Shown: piece by piece, positions 7,071 through 12,907 of the stretch | Position numbering within the stretch: position 1 is the first letter of the stretch | Layout: each line of letters opens with the position of its first letter | The notes under the pieces: model-generated | The model's input: the letters and a program-made list of their open reading frames with translations, nothing else | Told to the model about the DNA's origin: nothing | Databases searched by the model: none | Made by a program: the position numbers and the translations under genes | NCBI GenBank assembly: GCA_025450405.1 | Contig: JANWHL010000077.1 | Coordinates: 1-18,798, forward strand | From: Ktedonobacterales bacterium | GTDB taxonomy: Bacteria > Chloroflexota > Ktedonobacteria > Ktedonobacterales > JADMIN01 | Reading direction: 5' to 3' | DNA: 18,798 nucleotides

Positions 7071-7549
7071 CCCTGGCCAGCATCGAGGACATTTTTCAGC
7101 GGCGTCAATGGCGCTATGCGCGCATGGAAGAGGGATTGCTCACGTCATTCGAGAACGTGACGATGGTCATCTTTGTGGATGAAGAGCGCCAAACCGCCAT
7201 CCTGCAGGTGCCGGTGGTGCCGGGTCGCGGCATGGCTGGCTATCACCCCGTTCGGCCATCCGCGGAGAACGACGCGTGCGTGTACCTGATGGCGCGCAAT
7301 TTCTACATCTTACTTGGGCGCTATTGCCGCGATCACGTGGACGGCGAGATCCGCTTCGCGGTCGCCATTCCGGTCTTGGGCAGCGTGCTGGTGGACGAGC
7401 AGCTGGAGCACGCGATCCTGGCGGGCGTCGGGACGGTCACGCGTGACGCGGCGGTTCTGAACGCGCTGCTGACGGGCGCCATGCCGCTGGGCCAGGCGCT
7501 CGCGCGCATCGACACCGGTGATAGTCCGCCAACGGCGATGGTCGTCTGA
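7043..7549 (+). CDS. YbjN-like domain protein, copy 2
   Basis: A 168-residue YbjN-like protein, paralogue of the product at 6188-6691. It reads SIEDIFQRRQWRYARMEEGLL near the start, then NFYILLGRYCRDHVDGEIRF and LVDEQLEHAILAG. The two copies align end to end without large gaps. I chose the ATG at 7043 because GGAG at 7032-7035 precedes it and homology with copy 1 begins shortly after; the upstream extension of the frame is Arg/Gly-rich and lies over the preceding gene. The second module probably arose by tandem duplication followed by divergence. It may share the promoter at 5614, since the gap after copy 1 is only 85 bases. Confidence 0.85.
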   Translation: MGPFRRPALTLASIEDIFQRRQWRYARMEEGLLTSFENVTMVIFVDEERQTAILQVPVVPGRGMAGYHPVRPSAENDACVYLMARNFYILLGRYCRDHVDGEIRFAVAIPVLGSVLVDEQLEHAILAGVGTVTRDAAVLNALLTGAMPLGQALARIDTGDSPPTAMVV

Positions 7550-7596
7550 CGGCGCCCGCATGCGTCTCCGTCTCGCGTTCCGTTCCGGTCCCCGCG

Positions 7597-7626
7597 GTGT
7601 CACGCGCGTGTCGCGTGCGGTATGCT
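7597..7626 (+). promoter_or_regulatory. Possible promoter of the ATP-grasp/MBL operon
   Basis: GTGTCA (7597-7602) and TATGCT (7621-7626) match the -35 and -10 consensus at four of six bases each, with an 18-bp spacer. If used, transcription begins near 7633, which excludes the in-frame ATG at 7622 and favours the ATG at 7670. The match is weak. Confidence 0.35.
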
Positions 7627-7669
7627 ACGAGCGAGGACTCAAGCGAAAGGAACGGGCGCGAGGCGAGGC

Positions 7670-9205
7670 ATGACGAACACCACTCATCCGGCCGGGGCGG
7701 CCGCCACATTTGATCCGCGCGCACCTGATCCGTGTGAAACCAATCCGCGTGAAGCTGACCCGGATGCACTTGATCCGCATGGATGCGCGGCGGTTCGCGA
7801 CCAGGAGGTGCCCGTCCCTGGCCGCGGGGATGCGGCTGGCTCGCGCAAGCGTGTGCTCATGCTCGCCGCGCCGGCTACCTATCGGGCGGGCGCGTTCGCC
7901 AATGCGGCTGGCGCGGCAGAGGTGGAGGTGCTGCGCGGCGTTGATCTGCCCGCCGCGCTCGCCATGCAATGGCCGGGGGCGCTGAGCTTCGACTTCAGCG
8001 ACCCGGAGGCGGCGGCGGATGCCATCGTCGCATTCGCCCGTGACACGCCGCTGGACGCGATCCTCTCGCTTGACGATAGCGCCGCCCTGGTGGCGGCCCT
8101 GGCGAGCGCGGGGCTCGGTCTGCGCCACAACCCACCGCGCGCGGCGCTGGCCGCGCGTGACAAGGGCGTGATGCGCGAGGCGCTGGCGGCGGGAGGGGTG
8201 CCTGTCCCGACGTTCCGCCGCTTCAGCCGCGATGTGGATGCCGCGGGGGCGGCCATGCGGGTCGGCTACCCGTGCGTGGTGAAGCCGTTGCGCCTCTCCG
8301 GCAGCCGCGGGGTGATTCGTGCCGACGACCCGGACCAGTTTGTCGCGGCCTTCGGGCGGCTGCGCCGCATGCTGGAGTCCGAGGGCGGGCCGGGCAGCGA
8401 TGAGATCCTCGTGGAGGACTACCTCCCAGGCGTCGAGGTGGCGCTGGAGGGGCTGCTGACCGGCGGCGAGCTGCACGTGCTGGCGCTCTTCGACAAGCCG
8501 GACCCACTCGAAGGGCCGTTTTTCGAGGAGACGCTCTACATTACCCCGTCACGGCTCACCCCTGAGGTGCAGGAGGCCATCGCGGAAATGACGGCGCGCT
8601 CGCTCGCGGCGATTGGGCTGCGGGAGGGGCCGATCCACGCGGAGCTGCGAGTCAACGAGCGCGGTCCCTGGCTGCTGGAGGTGGCCGCACGGAGCATTGG
8701 CGGGCTGTGCTCCAGCGTGCTCCAGTTTGGCACCGATGTGTGCCTGGAAGAGCTGATCCTGCGCCACGCGGCGGGGATGGCGCTGCCCGAACTGGCGCGC
8801 AGCGGACGCGCGGCGGGCGTGATGATGATCCCGATCCCGCGTGGGGGGGTGCTCCGCGGCTATCACGGGGTGGACGAGGCGCGCGCGGTCCCGGGCGTGG
8901 AGGGTGTGGAGATCACGGCGCGGGCGCATTACCCACTGGTGCCACTGCCAGAGGGCGCGAGCTATCTGGGGTTCATCTTCGCGCGCGCGGAGACCCCGGC
9001 GGAGGCGGAGGCGGCGTTGCGGGCGGCCCACGCGTGCCTACGCTTCGACATCGCCCCCGAGATTCCGCTGATCCCGCTCGTCATGCCGGTCGGTCCACAT
9101 GGGGCACATGGGGCACTCGGCGACCATACGGCCCATAGCGAACCACGGGCACCGGGACTGGTGGGGCGGGACGCGAGGGCCAGCGAACAGGAGCGGGACG
9201 CATGA
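7670..9205 (+). CDS. ATP-grasp carboxylate-amine ligase, L-amino-acid-ligase-like
   Basis: A 511-residue ATP-grasp enzyme expected to activate a carboxylate as acyl phosphate and join it to an amine. Residues 1-60 are a repetitive, probably disordered extension. The pre-ATP-grasp domain begins with KRVLMLAAPA (60-69). The ATP-grasp core has PCVVKPLRLSGSRGV (Lys205 and the glycine-rich loop), EILVEDYLPGVEV (245-257) and the metal-binding HAELR (323-327) and LLEVAARSIGG (335-345). The C-terminal part (about 380-465: AAGVMMIPIPRGGVL, then GASYLGFIFARAETPAEAEAAL) resembles the C-terminal domain of L-amino acid ligases. The MBL gene overlaps its stop by four bases (ATGA). An in-frame ATG at 7622 is possible but lies on the putative -10 box. 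Substrates are unknown. Confidence 0.88.
   Translation: MTNTTHPAGAAATFDPRAPDPCETNPREADPDALDPHGCAAVRDQEVPVPGRGDAAGSRKRVLMLAAPATYRAGAFANAAGAAEVEVLRGVDLPAALAMQWPGALSFDFSDPEAAADAIVAFARDTPLDAILSLDDSAALVAALASAGLGLRHNPPRAALAARDKGVMREALAAGGVPVPTFRRFSRDVDAAGAAMRVGYPCVVKPLRLSGSRGVIRADDPDQFVAAFGRLRRMLESEGGPGSDEILVEDYLPGVEVALEGLLTGGELHVLALFDKPDPLEGPFFEETLYITPSRLTPEVQEAIAEMTARSLAAIGLREGPIHAELRVNERGPWLLEVAARSIGGLCSSVLQFGTDVCLEELILRHAAGMALPELARSGRAAGVMMIPIPRGGVLRGYHGVDEARAVPGVEGVEITARAHYPLVPLPEGASYLGFIFARAETPAEAEAALRAAHACLRFDIAPEIPLIPLVMPVGPHGAHGALGDHTAHSEPRAPGLVGRDARASEQERDA
7712..7786. repeat. Degenerate 15-bp in-frame tandem repeat, five units
   Basis: Five consecutive 15-base units (7712, 7727, 7742, 7757, 7772) all begin with a variant of gatccg and encode DPRAP, DPCET, NPREA, DPDAL and DPHGC at residues 15-39 of the ATP-grasp protein. 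The period is exact although the sequence has diverged. It would form a disordered, Pro- and acid-rich N-terminal tail. Confidence 0.85.
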
Positions 9206-9789
9206 CGGAGCGCGACCATCCCACGGCGGGCCAGGCCGAGGTCCACATCCTCTTCACGGGCTACGTGGGCGACCACGTGGCGTCGACGGTGGCCTACGTG
9301 CGCGATGGCGCCGCGCGGGTGGTGATCGATCCGGGGATGGTGCCGAGCCAGCGCGCGATCCTCGACCCGCTCTTGGCGCTCGGGGAGTCGCCGGCGGCGA
9401 TCACGGACGTGATCCTCTCGCACCACCATCCCGATCACACCCTGAATGCCGCGCTCTTCCCCAACGCGCGCGTCCACGACCACTGGGCGATCTACCATGG
9501 CGACATCTGGGAGAGCCGGCCGGCGGAGGGTTATCAGGTCTCGCCGTCCATACTGCTCATCGAGACGCCCGGCCACACGCGCGAAGACATCACCACGCTG
9601 GTGGGCACGCCGGGCGGGCCTGTCGCCTTCACGCATTTGTGGTGGCACGCTGGCGGCCCCGCCGAGGATCCGCTCGCGAGCGATCTGGCCGCGCTCCACG
9701 CTGGGCGGGCGCGGGTGCTGCGGGTGGCGAGTCGCATCGTGCCGGGCCACGGGGCGCCGTTCACGCCGGGGCCGGAGACGCCGCGCTGA
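9202..9789 (+). CDS. Metallo-beta-lactamase-fold hydrolase, MBLAC1-like
   Basis: A 195-residue MBL-fold protein, probably a metal-dependent hydrolase. The metal motif is LSHHHPDHT with His74, His76, Asp78 and His79; His125 (ETPGHT) and His183 (VPGHGAPF) complete the usual histidine set. The compact length and the HHHPDHTLNAALFPNARVHD stretch resemble the MBLAC1-like branch. The position that usually carries the metal-bridging Asp appears to be His145 (VAFTHLWW), which is unusual. The start codon overlaps the ATP-grasp stop (ATGA, 9202-9205), with AGGAG upstream at 9189-9193, so the two proteins are co-translated and likely work in one pathway. The substrate is unknown. Confidence 0.88.
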   Translation: MTERDHPTAGQAEVHILFTGYVGDHVASTVAYVRDGAARVVIDPGMVPSQRAILDPLLALGESPAAITDVILSHHHPDHTLNAALFPNARVHDHWAIYHGDIWESRPAEGYQVSPSILLIETPGHTREDITTLVGTPGGPVAFTHLWWHAGGPAEDPLASDLAALHAGRARVLRVASRIVPGHGAPFTPGPETPR

Positions 9790-9798
9790 TAGCGGCAT

Positions 9799-11265
9799 TC
9801 ATCGAGGCGGGCCAAACTGGTCCGCGGCGGGTTCCGCTCAGCAGAACCACGATTCGGTGAGATGGGGGACGGGGCGCCGCGCCGCCAGCACGAGCTCGCG
9901 GTCGGTCTCGGTGGTATCGGGTACAGTGGGCACCGGGCGCCCGGCGGCGGAGAGCGCCAGGCCGCGGACAGCGGCAAAGGTGGCGCTGGAGTCCGCGCCG
10001 GCCGCGCGGCCGGCTTCCACGGCGGCGCTCACGTGGTGGTAGAGCTGGTCCATGCGCGGGTCGGGGTGGTCCCAGCGGTAGGTGAAGTTCGCGTCGTCGA
10101 GCGCGCCGCGCCAAGCGGGGGCATCGGGGAGATCGAGGAGCGCGGAGCCCGGCGGCACGAGCAGACGGATGGCGTACTGAATGGGGTCCACCTGATCGAT
10201 GAGCCCGTGCGCGGCGACAAAATCGAGCACGTCGAGGTAGTCGTCAAGCGTCGTCCAGGGGGTGAAGGCGACCAGAGTGGGGCGGAGGGGGATGGCGGCG
10301 GCACGCAGGATGTCAAGTGCCACGGCGACATCGGCCCGTGTGTGGCCCTTGTCGAGGCGGGACAGGACGGTGTCGCTCAGAGACTCGACGGCCGAGACAA
10401 TGAAGGCGCATCCGAGGTCGCGGAGCTCGGGGAAGAGGGCGCGGTGCTCCAGGATGTGCTCGACCTTGATGGTGGCGTCGAAGGTGACGTCGGGGAACTC
10501 GGCGTGGAGCGCGCGCGTGATGCGCAGCGAGTGCGTCGGGCCGTTGAGGAAGTCGGGATCGCCAAAGGTGATGTGGCGCGCGCCGGCCCGGACCTGCTGG
10601 CGGATGTCATCCAGCACGATCGCGCGGGGCACGGCGAAGAAGCGGCCGCCGTATACCGGGGTGATGGGGCAGTGGCGACAGGTGTGGAGGCAGCCGCGGG
10701 TGGCCTCCACGTAGCCGGCCAGCAGCGCTTCGTCGCCACGGCGCAGGCGGGCGTAGCGGTCGAGTGGGGGCAGGGTGTCGCGCGCGGGCACAGCGAACGG
10801 CGCGCGCGTGAGTGCCGGCGGAGAGACCACGGCGCGCGTGGTCACGCCGGGGATGGGGTCGTCGGGACTATCGGTGACCCAGCGGCCGTCTTCCAGTGCG
10901 CGGACCAGGGCGAGCAGAGCGGGCTCGACCTCACCGCCGAGCACGGCGTCGGCCGCCTCGCGCAGCAAATAGCGCGCGTTCAGGGCGGCATAGAGACCAT
11001 AGCAGACGACGCGCGCGGCGGGATTGAGCGCCCGCACGCGGCGCGCGACCGCGACGCCCAGCCGGAGGGCGGTGTGCATGGGCACGGAGATCGCGACCAG
11101 CCGCGCGGCCACGACCGCGGTGTCCGGCAGCGGCTCGACGGCGGTATCCACGGCGGCGGGCGCGTACCCGGCGGCGCGGAGGATGGCCAGCGGCTCGGCG
11201 AGGCCGAGTGGCTGGTGGCCCAGTTCGTAGCACGAAACCAGCAGGACGGCGCCCGGGGATCTCAT
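9799..11265 (-). CDS. B12-binding/radical SAM selenoprotein with CUAEP tail (TGA at 9840-9838 read as Sec)
   Basis: A radical SAM enzyme of 488 residues if the in-frame TGA is read as selenocysteine. Residues about 5-125 form a cobalamin-binding-like Rossmann domain (AVLLVSCYELGHQPLGL, then AVLGGEVEPALLAL) without a DxHxxG motif. The radical SAM core has EATRGCLHTCRHCPI, with Cys192, Cys196 and Cys199 as ligands for a [4Fe-4S] cluster, followed by ITFGDPDFLNG. The frame ends SWFC-Sec-AEPAADQFGPPR, stopping at the TGA at 9801-9799; stopping at the first TGA would leave 475 residues. I recall a named family of CUAEP/CCAEP-tail radical SAM proteins, which this motif fits exactly. I chose the ATG at 11265, which overlaps the YggX stop (ATGA); a longer frame to 11319 would lie inside yggX. 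The reaction is unknown. Confidence 0.88.
9807..9825 (-). promoter_or_regulatory. Candidate bacterial SECIS element
   Basis: On the minus strand, beginning 12 bases after the Sec TGA, GCGG pairs with CCGC and CC pairs with GG around one A-C mismatch, closing a 5-base loop AGUUU. The loop starts 19 bases after the UGA and has G at its second position followed by U. This agrees with what is known of SelB-recognised SECIS hairpins in bacteria, which sit just downstream of the UGA with a G near the start of a small apical loop. A competing hairpin, GCGG-AAC-CCGC, lies directly after the UGA. I folded this by eye. Confidence 0.6.
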
Positions 11266-11576
11266 TTCTTGCGCGGAGCGGCGGCGGGGGCGCCGCCTTT
11301 GGCTGGGGGCGGTGACCACCCTTCGGGCTGCTGGCTCTGGTCCTGGTCGCCGAAGAAGAACTGCTCCATCTGCTCGCGCAGCACCGCGCGCGCCTCTGGA
11401 TCGCCCATGCTCAGCCCGAGGTGGTTAATGATGATTGTCGCCTGAGCCGGCCACATCTCCCAGGCCTGACGGGACACGTGCTCATAGATGCGATCGCCCA
11501 ATTCGCCTGGGAACGGCGGCTTGTCCAGCCCCGGGAGCTCGCGCCCCAACTTCACGCACTCGACCATTCGCGGCAT
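11262..11576 (-). CDS. yggX: YggX-family Fe(II)-trafficking/oxidative damage protection protein
   Basis: A 104-residue YggX-like protein. The family is linked to protection of iron-sulfur clusters and iron handling under oxidative stress. Sequence hallmarks are MVECVKLGRELPGLDKPPFP with the conserved Cys7, GELGDRIYEHVSRQAWEMW, IIINHLGLSM, and LREQMEQFFFGD. The last 25 or so residues (Pro/Ala/Lys-rich) extend beyond the usual family length of about 90. The ATG at 11576 has GGAGAGG five bases upstream. Its stop overlaps the radical SAM start (ATGA), so the two are co-translated, which suggests it supports the radical SAM cluster; that is inference. YggX is best known from Proteobacteria, so its presence in this setting is notable. 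Confidence 0.88.
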   Translation of the reverse strand: MPRMVECVKLGRELPGLDKPPFPGELGDRIYEHVSRQAWEMWPAQATIIINHLGLSMGDPEARAVLREQMEQFFFGDQDQSQQPEGWSPPPAKGGAPAAAPRKK

Positions 11577-11700
11577 GAGCACCTCTCCGTTCTCCGCGAC
11601 CATCCAGGCTCACGCCCGGCGTAGAATACCTCTCATAGTATATCAGCCGTACTTACGAAAGTATAGCTGCCGCCGCGCGAGGGCGACAAGGAGCGCACGG
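11577..11700. promoter_or_regulatory. Divergent promoter region between yggX-radical SAM and the formyltransferase
   Basis: About 124 bases between divergent starts, with a distinctly AT-rich core at 11624-11666. On the minus strand TATACT occurs twice (about 11661-11666 and 11637-11642), good -10 candidates for yggX. On the plus strand, TAGAAT and GTATAG are weaker -10 candidates for the formyltransferase. No convincing -35 partners could be assigned by eye. AAGGAG at 11689-11694 is the formyltransferase ribosome site. Confidence 0.45.
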
Positions 11701-12741
11701 ATGGATCGATCCCCGACGGACGCCGCCCCGCTCGCGGTGGGCCCTCGCGCCAGCGCCGGCGGTCCACGGGTGGTCTTCGCGGGCATGCGCGGGTCGTTCT
11801 CGCGCATTGCGCTCGCCGCGCTGCTGGCGGCGGGCGCGGACGTGCGCGGCGTGCTGGTGGCGGCGGAAGCCGGAGACGCGCCGCCCGCGGGTGGCGCTAA
11901 GGCCACGGACCGCGGCGCGGAACCGGGAGGAGTGCCAGCGATCTGGTCCGAGGCACCACGCGCCGTCCCGCGCTCGACGCTGCCCCTTCTGACATCGCAC
12001 CGCGAGGCGTCAATCATGACGCTGGGCTGGGAGCGCGGCATCCCGGTGCTGGCCGTCGGCCGCGAGCGCGACCCGAACGTACGCGCGCGGTTGGCCGCGC
12101 TGGCGCCTGATGCGGTCTGTGTGGCCTGCTGGCCGCGGCGCGTGCCCACGGCACTGCTGGATCTGGCTCGCTATGGCTGGCTGAACCTCCATCCCTCCCC
12201 GCTGCCGGCACATCGCGGGCCAGCGCCACTTTTCTGGACGTTCCGGGCGGGTGAGTCGGAGACCGGGGTGACGGTACACCGGATGGACGCCACGCTGGAC
12301 GGCGGCGAGATACTCGCCCAGGAGCCGATCGCGGTCCCAGATGGGATCGCGGGGGACGTGCTGGAGGACCGCTGTGCGGAGATTGGCGGGCGGCTGCTCG
12401 CGCGCGTGCTCCGCGACCTGGCGGCGGGGACGGTGCGGCCGTGCCTGGCGGGCTCTGGGGCGGGCTCGTACGAGCCCATGCCGGGGCCAGACGACTTCAA
12501 CGTCACGCCTGACCGGTCCGCGCGCTGGGCCTTCAACTTCATTCGCGGCGCCGCGTACTGGGGCGGCCCGATTGCGATCGTGGTGGCTGGACGGCGCTTT
12601 GCCGTGGCGGAGGCGCTCGACTATATACCCGGCGCGGCGTCGGGGGAGGCCGATCGGTGGGAGGAGCCCTACCGGGTGGACGGGCGCGAGCTGTGGCTGC
12701 GCTGCGCGCCGGGGATTCTGCGCGTACGCCTCGCCGAGTAG
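11701..12741 (+). CDS. Formyltransferase-like protein (methionyl-tRNA formyltransferase superfamily)
   Basis: A 346-residue protein with the N10-formyltetrahydrofolate-dependent formyltransferase fold. The active-site region reads WLNLHPSPLPAHRGPAP, giving Asn162 and His164, and MDATLDGGEIL gives Asp200, so the Asn/His/Asp catalytic set is intact. The C-terminal part (DRSARWAFNFIRGAAYWGG, then GRRFAVAEALDY) resembles the Fmt C-terminal domain. Residues about 60-100 hold an Ala/Gly/Pro-rich insertion not expected in housekeeping Fmt. The ATG at 11701 has AAGGAG six bases upstream. It is divergent from the yggX-radical SAM operon rather than beside def or priA-type genes, which suggests formylation or transfer in the neighbouring pathway. 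A true Fmt cannot be excluded. Confidence 0.85.
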   Translation: MDRSPTDAAPLAVGPRASAGGPRVVFAGMRGSFSRIALAALLAAGADVRGVLVAAEAGDAPPAGGAKATDRGAEPGGVPAIWSEAPRAVPRSTLPLLTSHREASIMTLGWERGIPVLAVGRERDPNVRARLAALAPDAVCVACWPRRVPTALLDLARYGWLNLHPSPLPAHRGPAPLFWTFRAGESETGVTVHRMDATLDGGEILAQEPIAVPDGIAGDVLEDRCAEIGGRLLARVLRDLAAGTVRPCLAGSGAGSYEPMPGPDDFNVTPDRSARWAFNFIRGAAYWGGPIAIVVAGRRFAVAEALDYIPGAASGEADRWEEPYRVDGRELWLRCAPGILRVRLAE

Positions 12742-12744
12742 CGC

Positions 12745-12849
12745 GGGGTCCTCACCCCCGGCCCCCGAGGGGTCCTCACCCCCCAATCCCCTCGCCATCG
12801 CGATGGCGAGGGGGAGGCGGAAGGAAGCGCGCGGCGGGGTGAGGGGGAG
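12745..12849. repeat. REP/MITE-like GC-rich inverted-repeat element
   Basis: The 15-base sequence ggggtcctcaccccc occurs at 12745-12759 and 12769-12783. The inner part is a perfect 26-bp palindrome, and the outer cctcacccc is mirrored by ggggtgagg at 12836-12844. Elements with this outline (ctcaccccc, palindrome, ggggtgag) are common dispersed intergenic repeats in some GC-rich bacteria. It fills the gap between two convergent genes. Confidence 0.65.
12788..12813. terminator. 26-bp perfect palindrome, possible bidirectional terminator
   Basis: CCCCTCGCCATCG (12788-12800) is followed directly by CGATGGCGAGGGG (12801-12813), with no mismatch. It lies between the convergent stops at 12741 (plus) and 12908 (minus). 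There is no T-tract on either side, so it would act as a strong hairpin rather than a classic intrinsic terminator. Confidence 0.5.
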
Positions 12850-12907
12850 CCACGTCGACACGGCACGACGCGACCTTGGTGAACCATGTGGCCGGGAACA
12901 ATGCGGT

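Noticed and set aside
7622..7669. Longer start (ATG at 7622) for the ATP-grasp gene
   Set aside because: It overlaps the putative -10 box and adds only basic residues. The ATG at 7670 is more likely, although neither has a strong ribosome site.
9862..11445. 527-codon open frame on the plus strand opposite the radical SAM and YggX genes
   Set aside because: It is the antisense shadow of two well-supported genes. Its translation is Gly/Glu/Val-rich without motifs and it has no ribosome site.
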